Source: Mycobacterium sp. BK086 | Lineage (GTDB): Bacteria; Actinomycetota; Actinomycetes; Mycobacteriales; Mycobacteriaceae | Length of the DNA: 64,000 nucleotides | Assembly (NCBI GenBank): GCA_004362315.1 | Contig: SNWL01000004.1 | Span: forward strand, 868,001-932,000 | Direction: 5' to 3' | Shown: positions 26,532 through 34,310 of the stretch, piece after piece | Layout of the letters: every line of letters starts with the position of its first letter | Position numbering within the stretch: the first letter of the stretch is position 1 | Program-made: the position numbers and the translations under genes | Notes under the pieces: model-generated | Seen by the model: the letters and a program-made list of their open reading frames with translations, nothing else | Told to the model about the DNA's origin: nothing | Database searches by the model: none

Positions 26532-27209
26532 CTAGGCGTTCGCGGTCGACAAGCCGGCCTTCACCTGCCGGGACAGATCGTCGGCGATGATCTCGGCCTG
26601 ACCGCCCAGCAGCCCGTCGATGGCCTGCTTCGCGACCAGTGCGGGATCGATCTTCTGCTCGGCCGGGATGTACTTCACCATGTCGGTGTCCATATAACCG
26701 ACATGCAGGGCGGAGACGTGAATTCCCTTCGGCGCGAGCTCAGTTCGCAACGCATCGGTCAATGCCCAGGCGGCGGCCTTCGCCGCCGAGTAGGCGCCCG
26801 AGGTGGGCGGGTGATACCAGGCGAGGACTGACAGCACGTTGAGGACGGCGCCCCCGCCGTTCTTTTCGATGACCGGTACGAACTCACGGCTGACGTTCAG
26901 CGTGCCGAAGTAGTGCGTCTCCATCTCCAACCGGATGTCCTCGATCGGTCCGGTGAGTAGGTCGGCCTGGGTCGAGACACCGGCGTTGTTCACCAACACG
27001 GTGACGTCGCCGGCGATCGCGGCCGCCGCACGTACCGATGCCGGGTCGGTGATGTCGAGCTGGATCGGCACCACACCGGGCAGGTCGACGGTCTCCGGCC
27101 GTCGCGCGGCGGCGTAGACCTTGGCCCCGCGCGAGACCAGCTCGGCCGCCAGCTGCTTTCCCAAACCGCGATTGGCACCGGTTACCAGTGCGGTGATCTG
27201 CTCTGTCAT
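26532..27209 (-). CDS. SDR family oxidoreductase
   Basis: A 225-residue SDR from the ATG at 27209 behind GGAGAA; the longer frame to 27248 lacks family similarity. TGANRGLGKQL binds the cofactor, NNAG is present, and Ser127, Tyr140 and Lys144 (GAYSAAKAAAW) form the catalytic set. It is a cytosolic NAD(P)-dependent dehydrogenase of unknown substrate. Transcribed alone, convergent with prfC. Confidence 0.9.
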   Translation of the reverse strand: MTEQITALVTGANRGLGKQLAAELVSRGAKVYAAARRPETVDLPGVVPIQLDITDPASVRAAAAIAGDVTVLVNNAGVSTQADLLTGPIEDIRLEMETHYFGTLNVSREFVPVIEKNGGGAVLNVLSVLAWYHPPTSGAYSAAKAAAWALTDALRTELAPKGIHVSALHVGYMDTDMVKYIPAEQKIDPALVAKQAIDGLLGGQAEIIADDLSRQVKAGLSTANA

Positions 27210-27277
27210 CGACGTTCTCCTTTTCCCAAGTCTTGTCGTCCACAACACCCGCGCGCGCTGAGTATATTCCGATGAAC

Positions 27278-28168
27278 TCAGCGCCCGAGCTTGATCTGCA
27301 CGCCGTGACCGCGGAGTTGGTCGAAGCTGTAGCTGAATTCGCCTCGGCGGCCGACGGATACGACGTAACGGTCCTGCCCCTCGGTGATGGGGAAGGTGAA
27401 CGAGAAAGTGCAGGTCGCACTGTTTCCCGTCCCAGGACCCAGCGATGTCGACGTGAGGATTTCGCCCTTCCCGTTCTTCACGGTCACCGGCGTGCTGCGG
27501 CCGACGTCGGCGTAGCCGTCTATGCCGTGACAGGTCTGCCCGTCGGCTTCGATCGATCCTGTGCCCAGGCTGTCGGTGAGCACGAAAACCCCTGAGATCT
27601 TTGCAGATTCGAGGATGCGGAAACCTTCGTTGAACTGCGGGCAGAACGAGTCGACCGCGATCTTGTCGGCCAGCAGTCCCTGTTGCGGACCCCCGTGTTC
27701 CAGCTGTGTGCAGACGTCATGGCCATGCGCGACGGCATTGGCCTCGGAATTGAACTGGTTCATCAATCCCGCGGTCTCGAGCGCCTGGACGTAGTCGATC
27801 TCCGGCGGCTGCGAAGGCCGGTGGCGCGCCCACAGCAGCGCACCGATCACCGCACCGACCATGACGATGACCGCGGTCGTCACACCGGTCGCCAGCCACG
27901 TCGATCGGATACTGGATCGCGCGGCGGGCACCTCGACGTAGGCGGGCAGCATCCGACCACCGGTGGGATCGGTGGATTCGGCCCTGCCGTTGCGCACCCG
28001 CTGGGTCGGCCGGCCCGCGACGTAGTAGCGGCCCTCGTGGCGGGCAGTCGGGTCGGGGCGCCACCCGGTCGGCGAGGTCGGTGTCGTCACCCCTCCGCAG
28101 CGCGCGCACGTTCCAGTGCCGTCGAGGTCAGCCCCGCAATAGGGGCAGGCCGTCGGCGCTCCGGTCAT
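27278..28168 (-). CDS. Membrane-anchored protein with zinc ribbon, DUF2510 and DUF732-like domains
   Basis: A 296-residue protein. The N-terminal zinc ribbon CPYCGADLDGTGTCARCGG is followed by a DUF2510-like segment (GWRPDPTARHEGRYYVAGR). One transmembrane helix (WLATGVTTAVIVMVGAVIGALLW) is next. The exported part begins with a DUF732-like helical region (YVQALETAGLMNQF...HDVCTQL...FCPQF) carrying the usual pair of cysteines, and ends in a beta-rich domain. The topology suggests a cytosolic ribbon and an envelope domain. DUF732 proteins are common mycobacterial secreted proteins of unknown role. Confidence 0.75.
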   Translation of the reverse strand: MTGAPTACPYCGADLDGTGTCARCGGVTTPTSPTGWRPDPTARHEGRYYVAGRPTQRVRNGRAESTDPTGGRMLPAYVEVPAARSSIRSTWLATGVTTAVIVMVGAVIGALLWARHRPSQPPEIDYVQALETAGLMNQFNSEANAVAHGHDVCTQLEHGGPQQGLLADKIAVDSFCPQFNEGFRILESAKISGVFVLTDSLGTGSIEADGQTCHGIDGYADVGRSTPVTVKNGKGEILTSTSLGPGTGNSATCTFSFTFPITEGQDRYVVSVGRRGEFSYSFDQLRGHGVQIKLGR

Positions 28169-28302
28169 GGCTCACCCCAACCGCGGTACGTTCGGATCTC
28201 CTAGACAGCCGAATCGTATCGGCGTGTATTGCCCCGGTGTGCGCGCGTTAGTGTGCTTTGGTCGGCTTCAGCGAACTCGCGAAAAGAAAAGTTGAGCAAT
28301 TC

Positions 28303-29334
28303 ATGACCGCACCAGCAGAAACGTCGCCGCTCGAGGCGCGTGTCGGCCACTACTACCAGATGGACGGCACCTACCTCGTCGGCCGCGAGAAGCTGCGCGA
28401 ATACGCGCGGGCGGTGCAGGACTACCACCCGGCGCACTGGGACGTCGCCGCCGCGGCCGAACTGGGCTATTCGGACGTGATCGCACCGTTGACGTTCACC
28501 TCGGCGCCGGGCATGCAGTGCAATCGGCGCATGTTCGAAGAGATCGTCGTCGGCTACGACACCTACCTACAGACCGAAGAGGTTTTCGAGCAGCACCGCC
28601 CGATCGTCGCCGGCGACGAACTGGTGATCGACGTCGAGCTGACATCGGTCCGCCGGACGGCAGGCCGGGACTTCATCACCGTCACCAATACCTTCACCGA
28701 CACCGACGGCGAGCGGGTGCACACCCTGCACACCACCGTCGTCGGGGTGACCGGCGAGGACATCGACGCCGGAGTCAAGGCAGCCGTGCAGAAGGCCATG
28801 ATGCACGACATGAACATCCTCGACATCCCCGGATCGGATGGGGCGTACGAGAAGGAGGTCCGTCCGGCCGGTGAGATCCGGATCTCCCAGGGCGGGCTGA
28901 CCCGTACGCCGGGCACGCCGTCGTTCGACGACGTGAAGGCCGGCGACGAACTGGCAGTGCACCACACGCGGCTCTCGCGCGGCGACCTGGTGAACTATGC
29001 CGGGGTGGCTGGTGACGCCAATCCCATCCACTGGGACGAGGACATCGCCAAGCTGGCGGGGCTGCCCGACGTGATCGCGCACGGGATGCTGACCATGGGA
29101 TTGGGCGCCGGCTTTCACTCCACCTGGTCCGGCGACCCCGGAGCGGTGACCCGCTTCGCCGTGCGGCTGTCCCAGCCCGCGGTGGTGTCGGCCAAGGAGG
29201 GCGCGGACATCGAATTCAGCGGCAAGATCAAATCGCTGGATCCGGAGTCCCGCTCCGGTGTCGTCCTTGTGGCGGCAAAGTCCGACGGCCGCAAGATCTT
29301 CGGCCTAGCGACGATGAGCGTCCGGTTCCGCTGA
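28303..29334 (+). CDS. Fused HadA/HadB-type (3R)-hydroxyacyl dehydratase
   Basis: A 343-residue double hot-dog protein from the ATG at 28303; the frame opens at a TTG at 28258. The N-terminal half resembles HadA (REYARAVQDYHPAHWD...VIAPLTFTS) and the C-terminal half is a MaoC/HadB domain with the hydratase-2 motif AGDANPIHWDED (catalytic Asp238 and His243) and IAHGMLTMG. In mycobacteria HadAB dehydrates 3-hydroxyacyl-ACP in the FAS-II elongation of meromycolates; this fused form is a paralogue likely used on another chain. Its last 30 bp overlap the convergent cheB-like gene. Confidence 0.85.
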   Translation: MTAPAETSPLEARVGHYYQMDGTYLVGREKLREYARAVQDYHPAHWDVAAAAELGYSDVIAPLTFTSAPGMQCNRRMFEEIVVGYDTYLQTEEVFEQHRPIVAGDELVIDVELTSVRRTAGRDFITVTNTFTDTDGERVHTLHTTVVGVTGEDIDAGVKAAVQKAMMHDMNILDIPGSDGAYEKEVRPAGEIRISQGGLTRTPGTPSFDDVKAGDELAVHHTRLSRGDLVNYAGVAGDANPIHWDEDIAKLAGLPDVIAHGMLTMGLGAGFHSTWSGDPGAVTRFAVRLSQPAVVSAKEGADIEFSGKIKSLDPESRSGVVLVAAKSDGRKIFGLATMSVRFR

Positions 29335-29937
29335 GAGCCAGCGCCCGATCCCTTGCGGGTCGGCGACGTGATCCGGTTCCACCTTGCGCAATGCCGCGTT
29401 GACGGCGATCGCGGCCTCGCAGCTCGCCGGATCTTGAAGAACCACCCGGCCGCCGGCCGCTTTCACGATCTGGCAGCCGTCGGCACCGTCCTCGCTTGCA
29501 CAGGAAAGTAGCACGGCCGTAACCGAATTGACGAGCTGGGCCGCACTTGCGAACAACACGTCCAGCGACGGACGTGAGCACAGGACCGGCCCGTCCAAGG
29601 TCAGGTGTGCGCGCACGCCCGGGCCGGTGTCGTATTGCTCGATAGGAGTGTGCGGCTCCCTGGCACGCCGTCGCTCATTGCCCGCCAGCAAGTGGTAGCC
29701 GGCCGGAGCCAAGGTCACTTCGCCTGAGGTGCATTTCCACGGGCTGGTGCTCGGCTCGTGGATCGGAATGGTGGTGAACCCCTGTAGCACTTCGGCAAGC
29801 CCGCCATACTGCGGTGCGCGATGTAGGACCACGAAGACGAACCTGTCGCGGATGTCGTGAAATGTCTCGAAAATGCCACGCAGGGCGGTTATTCCGCCTG
29901 CGCTGCCGCCGATGACGACGACATCAGACCCGGGCAT
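29305..29937 (-). CDS. CheB-type methylesterase domain protein
   Basis: A 210-residue protein consisting only of the CheB catalytic domain, with no receiver domain. The catalytic triad is visible: Ser12 in GGSAGG, His39 in LHRAP and Asp150 in SEDGADG. CheB removes methyl groups from glutamates of chemoreceptors. It overlaps the cheR-like gene by 14 bp and is the last gene of a four-gene operon headed by a c-di-GMP enzyme and a hybrid kinase. The protein lacks a phosphorylatable Asp, so it must be constitutive or controlled by its partners. Confidence 0.87.
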   Translation of the reverse strand: MPGSDVVVIGGSAGGITALRGIFETFHDIRDRFVFVVLHRAPQYGGLAEVLQGFTTIPIHEPSTSPWKCTSGEVTLAPAGYHLLAGNERRRAREPHTPIEQYDTGPGVRAHLTLDGPVLCSRPSLDVLFASAAQLVNSVTAVLLSCASEDGADGCQIVKAAGGRVVLQDPASCEAAIAVNAALRKVEPDHVADPQGIGRWLSAEPDAHRR

Positions 29938-30793
29938 GCTGGTTCTGGCTCTTCACATAGATCCCCAGGCGGCGGTCCAGTGGTTTGAACAGGCGTGCGC
30001 CGTCAGCGGTCAGACCTTCACGCGGGCCGATGGCGAGATTGCCGAAGGGCGTGAGACTTTCGGCGAAGATCCGCTCGACCCTCTGCTGCAACGCCTCTTC
30101 GAAATAGATGAAGACATTTCGGCACATGATCAAATGGAACTCACCAAATGCGCTGTCGGTGGCGAGATTATGCGAAAAGAACTCAAGATGCGATCGCAGC
30201 GCCGGGCTCAGGATGCACCGATCGTATTTCGCGATGTACCAGTCCGAGAACGGTCTTTCGCCACCGCTGACCTGGTAGTTGCGGGTGGCACCGACCATCG
30301 CATCCGCCGGGTAGATCGCCGACGCGGCGATTCGCAACGAGTCACTGTCGATATCGGTGGCGTAGATGGTCGTCCGGTCCAGCAGACCGGCCTCGTCGAG
30401 CAGGATCGCCATCGAATACGCTTCTTCGCCCGTCGCGCAGCCGGCGATCCAGATCCGGATGCTCGGATAGGTTGCCAGCCTGGGCAGCAATTCCGTCCGA
30501 ATCTTGGCGAACACCAGTGGATCCCGGAACATCTCCGTGACGTTGACCGTCATCGTGGAAAGGAATGAGGCCAACAGTGTGGGATCACGCAGGATCCGAC
30601 CCTGCGCCTCGGAGATCGTGCCCAAAGCGTGCTTGTCGACGAAGGCCAGCAACCGTCGGTTTCTCGAGGCATCGCTGTAGTGCCGGAAGTCGTAGCCGAG
30701 ATGCTCGAACACCGTGTAGAAGAACGCTTCGGCCTCGATCGCCGTGAGCTCTCGGGATCGATCGGGGTCGGCTGCCTCGGCCGAATTACTCAC
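29924..30793 (-). CDS. CheR-type protein-glutamate methyltransferase
   Basis: A 289-residue SAM-dependent methyltransferase. GTG starts at 30793 and at 30799 both overlap the end of the kinase gene; 30793 gives the 8-bp GTGAGTAA overlap. The longer frame to 30928 is read-through of the kinase. Motifs are MTVNVTEMFRD (CheR N-terminal region), IWIAGCATGEEAYSMAI (SAM-binding loop) and MCRNVFIYFE. CheR adds methyl groups to glutamates in sensor coiled coils. No chemoreceptor is encoded nearby, so the likely substrate is the adjacent hybrid kinase. Confidence 0.9.
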   Translation of the reverse strand: MSNSAEAADPDRSRELTAIEAEAFFYTVFEHLGYDFRHYSDASRNRRLLAFVDKHALGTISEAQGRILRDPTLLASFLSTMTVNVTEMFRDPLVFAKIRTELLPRLATYPSIRIWIAGCATGEEAYSMAILLDEAGLLDRTTIYATDIDSDSLRIAASAIYPADAMVGATRNYQVSGGERPFSDWYIAKYDRCILSPALRSHLEFFSHNLATDSAFGEFHLIMCRNVFIYFEEALQQRVERIFAESLTPFGNLAIGPREGLTADGARLFKPLDRRLGIYVKSQNQHARV

Positions 30794-33700
30794 TGACACT
30801 TGGTGACTTCTGCTCTCCGCGTGGCCGGCTGGCCAGCCAGACCCGCAGCACCGACGTGAGTTGGTCCATGTCGACAGGCTTGGTGACATAGTCCGATGCG
30901 CCCGCGTCCAGACACTTCTGGCGATCACCCTTCATCGCCTTCGCGGTGAGCGCGACGATGGGCAAGCTTCGCCACCGGACCTCCGACCGGATCCGGCGCA
31001 TCGCTTCATAACCGTCCATGACGGGCATCATGATGTCCATCAGCACCAATCCGACCTCGGGATGGGCGGCCAGGCTGTCGATCCCCTCTTGCCCGTTGCT
31101 CGCGGGTATCACCGTGATGCCGTAGCGCTTCAACGCGCTGCCGAGCGAAAAGACGTTGCGGACATCGTCGTCGACCAAAAGAACCGTGTTGCCCTCGAGC
31201 GATTCGTCGATACGCCGCGGGTTGGACAGGATTTGACGTGCCGAGTCGGGCATGTCGTTGGCGACGCGATGCAGGAACAGGGCAGTCTCGTCCAACAGCC
31301 GCTCGGGCGATTTCGCGTTCTTCAACACGATGGCCGATGCCAGGACCTCCAGACGCTGCGTTTCCGTTGCGGTCAGCTCGCGCCCGGTGTGCACGATCAC
31401 CGGCAGGCTCTTCTCCTGCAGCTGGCTCTTGATCCGCTCGATGAGGTCGATCCCGTCGATATCAGGCAGGCCGAGATCCAACACGAGGCAATCGTAAGAA
31501 GTTTCGCCGGCGAGTTCCGCCAACACCTGTGCCCCGGTACCGACACAGGTGATCGCGATGTCGTCACTTTCGATCATGTGCTTGACGACCTGGCGCTGGC
31601 TGGCGTCGTCCTCGGCTACCAGCACGTGCCGTGGTCCGGGCTTCAGAAAATCCGCCACCGACGCGAACATCGAACGGAGCGCGGCGATATCGGCGGGCTT
31701 GTTCAGAGTCTGGATGGCACCCATCCGGCGTCCACGGCCGTCGTCGTTCGTCCCGGAAACAACGTTGACCGGGATGTGGCGCGTCGCGAGATCGTGCTTG
31801 AGGACGTCGAGGACAACCCAGCCGGCCATATCGGGCAGCCCGATGTCCAAGGTGATGGCGGCGGGTTTGCGTTCCTTCGCCAACGCCAACGCCATCCGGC
31901 CGCTCGGCGTGATGACGGCATCGAATCCGGCCTCCTTGGCCAGCTCGGCCAGCATGCTCGCGAAGGTCGGGTCGTCCTCGACGACCAACAACACGGGCTT
32001 GGTGCCCTGTGGCCAGTCGACCGCGGAGGTATCCACGTCCTCGATCCGGCCCAGTGCGGCCGCGTTCTCCGAAGACCGCTCCGCGCTTACCCTTTCGCCG
32101 TTCGACGACACCGCGCGGGCCGGCGCCACTGGAGCGCCTTCCGGCTTGGGCTGCTCGGCTCCGTCTGCCTGCGGGATATCGACGGGGAGATAGCAGGTGA
32201 ACGTCGATCCCTCACCAAGGGCACTCCGAAGCGTGATCTCACCCCCGAGATTGCGCGCGAGTTCACGACTGATCGCCAGTCCCAGGCCGGTGCCGCCATA
32301 CTGCCTGGCCGAGCCCTTGCCCGCCTGCTGGAACGACTCGAAGATCAGGTGGTGGTCTTCAGGGTCGATGCCGATTCCGGTGTCGACAACAGCCAGTGAC
32401 AGAAAGCCGTCGCCCGCAGCGCCGTACGCGTCGCCCGCTGCGGAGAGCTCGACGGTCACCGATCCCGAATCGGTGAACTTGATGGCGTTGGCGACCAGAT
32501 TCTTCGCGATCTGCTTCACCCGGGTGTAGTCACTGGTGAGTCGGTGTGGGGCGTCGTCTCCCAACGCAACGTGAAAGCCGATGCCCTTGTGCTCCGCGAT
32601 GGGGCGGAACGTGCGCTCCAGGAATTCGACCAGCTCGCCGACGTCGATCACTTCGCGCTCAAGGCGAAGCGAGCCGGATTCCACCTTCGCGAGGTCAAGG
32701 ACTTCGTCGATGAGATTGAGCAGATCCTTGCCGGATTGCTGGATCGTCTCGGCGAATTCCTGCTGCTTGGGGGTGAGCTGGTCGTCGGAATCGGCCAGCA
32801 GCCCCGCCAGGATCAAGATGCTGTTCAGCGGTGTCCGCAGCTCGTGCGACATGTTGGCCAGGAATTCCGACTTGTACCGCGACGAGACCGCGAGTTCCTC
32901 GGCCTTGGCTTCCAACGTCTGGCTGAGGCGATGCAGTTCGGAGTTCTTGCTCTCCAGCGTGTGGGCCTGGGTCTCGAGCCGCTCCGAACTCGCCCGGAGC
33001 TCCTCTTGCTGGGAGCGCAGTTCCTCCGTCGTCTCTTCCAATTCGGCGTTCTGCGAGGACAATTGATCTTCGCGGCGCTGCAGCTGTTCGTTGGCCGTCC
33101 TGAGCTCTTCTTCCTGCGCCTGAAGTTCTTCGGTCTGGGCCTGCGACAGGTGCAGCAGGTCCCGGGTCTTCTGGGCTGATTCGATGGCGCTGATGGCCAC
33201 CCCGGCGCCGATCGCGATGCTCTCCAGCAACTCGACGTCATCTGCGGTGAACTCACGGAGGCTGGCCAGCTCCAGCACACCATGCACTTCGGACTCGAAT
33301 TTGATGGGGATCAGCATCAACGACACCGGGACGGTCTTGCCCAGTCCGGAGACGATCTCGACGTAGTCGCCCGGAGCGCTCACCTCGATCCGGTTGCCTT
33401 CCAACGCACATTGACCGACCAGACCGTCGCCCAGTCCGAAGGAGTTGGGCAGATCCTTGCGGCGGTGGAAGGCATACGACGCGGTCAGCGCGAACCTGTC
33501 GTCGTTGGGCTGGCGTAGATAGAGTGCGCCGTGTTTGGCACCGAGGGCCTCCGCGGTGCGTGTGACGATCGTCGCGCCGGCGGTGGATAGATCAGTGGCA
33601 ACCTGCACTTCGGTCATCAGGTCCGCCTGAATTTCCTTGGAGCGACGCGACCTTTCCGTCTGTTCGGCCGCGGATGTCACGGCGCGGTGGATGTTGCGGG

Positions 33701-34304
33701 CCATGAAGAACATCACGATGCCCAGGATCAAGACGATGGCGCTGGCGAAGATCCAGAGGATCCCACGGGTGAATCGAATTGCTGCCCCGGCTCTTTCGTT
33801 GGCAACGTTGACCGCCTTGACTGTCTGCTCCTCGACCTGGCGCAGCTGGTTCTCCAACACCGCCACCTGGCCCCCGAGATCCCGTGCGGAAGCTGCTGCC
33901 TGCGCGGTGTTCTGGACGTTCTGCAGTTCAGCTCGATAGTTCGACTGGAAGGTGGTCCACGTCCCCAACGCCTGCTGATACTGCATGCGGACGGTGCTGT
34001 CACCGTCGGCCTGGGCGCCGGCCCGAAGTTCGGCATCGACAGCTTTATCACGTTCGTCCAGTACCGCTTTGAGCTCGGCCCGCTGAGAGGGATCGGTGGA
34101 GAACAGCAGCCGATCGTGTGCGACCAGCAATGCCTGAAGATCCCGCTGGGTGTCCAGTGCGGCGACTTGCGCATTTCGCGCGTCGGCACGCTCTTCGTAG
34201 AGCGAGGTGATCCGCGCGAGCTGGACTGTGTAGAGGGTATTCGCCAAGATGACTGCAAGGATCGCGACCCCGCCCCCGGCCGCCAATCGCGTCACAAGCT
34301 TCAT
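30786..34304 (-). CDS. Hybrid histidine kinase: four-helix sensor, GAF, coiled coil, HK, three receivers
   Basis: An 1172-residue membrane kinase. Order: TM1 (about 7-27), a helical extracytoplasmic sensor resembling CHASE3/4HB-MCP, TM2 (about 183-203), GAF (about 235-370), a Glu/Gln-rich coiled coil (about 385-470), HisKA with the H-box NMSHELRTPLNS (His487), an HATPase domain with DTGIGI and GTGLGL, then three receiver domains with phospho-acceptor Asp820, Asp943 and Asp1090. Three receivers in series suggest a multi-step phosphorelay or several inputs. It starts 6 bp after the REC-GGDEF-EAL gene and overlaps cheR. The GAF ligand is not evident. Confidence 0.93.
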   Translation of the reverse strand: MKLVTRLAAGGGVAILAVILANTLYTVQLARITSLYEERADARNAQVAALDTQRDLQALLVAHDRLLFSTDPSQRAELKAVLDERDKAVDAELRAGAQADGDSTVRMQYQQALGTWTTFQSNYRAELQNVQNTAQAAASARDLGGQVAVLENQLRQVEEQTVKAVNVANERAGAAIRFTRGILWIFASAIVLILGIVMFFMARNIHRAVTSAAEQTERSRRSKEIQADLMTEVQVATDLSTAGATIVTRTAEALGAKHGALYLRQPNDDRFALTASYAFHRRKDLPNSFGLGDGLVGQCALEGNRIEVSAPGDYVEIVSGLGKTVPVSLMLIPIKFESEVHGVLELASLREFTADDVELLESIAIGAGVAISAIESAQKTRDLLHLSQAQTEELQAQEEELRTANEQLQRREDQLSSQNAELEETTEELRSQQEELRASSERLETQAHTLESKNSELHRLSQTLEAKAEELAVSSRYKSEFLANMSHELRTPLNSILILAGLLADSDDQLTPKQQEFAETIQQSGKDLLNLIDEVLDLAKVESGSLRLEREVIDVGELVEFLERTFRPIAEHKGIGFHVALGDDAPHRLTSDYTRVKQIAKNLVANAIKFTDSGSVTVELSAAGDAYGAAGDGFLSLAVVDTGIGIDPEDHHLIFESFQQAGKGSARQYGGTGLGLAISRELARNLGGEITLRSALGEGSTFTCYLPVDIPQADGAEQPKPEGAPVAPARAVSSNGERVSAERSSENAAALGRIEDVDTSAVDWPQGTKPVLLVVEDDPTFASMLAELAKEAGFDAVITPSGRMALALAKERKPAAITLDIGLPDMAGWVVLDVLKHDLATRHIPVNVVSGTNDDGRGRRMGAIQTLNKPADIAALRSMFASVADFLKPGPRHVLVAEDDASQRQVVKHMIESDDIAITCVGTGAQVLAELAGETSYDCLVLDLGLPDIDGIDLIERIKSQLQEKSLPVIVHTGRELTATETQRLEVLASAIVLKNAKSPERLLDETALFLHRVANDMPDSARQILSNPRRIDESLEGNTVLLVDDDVRNVFSLGSALKRYGITVIPASNGQEGIDSLAAHPEVGLVLMDIMMPVMDGYEAMRRIRSEVRWRSLPIVALTAKAMKGDRQKCLDAGASDYVTKPVDMDQLTSVLRVWLASRPRGEQKSPSVSE

Positions 34305-34310
34305 ATCACC

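Noticed and set aside
29305-29334. 30-bp overlap of hadAB-like and cheB-like 3' ends
   Set aside because: Short convergent overlaps of this size are frequent; both proteins end normally for their families.
30861-32399. Plus-strand open frame of 512 codons
   Set aside because: Antisense to the receiver and ATPase domains of the hybrid kinase; no recognisable family.
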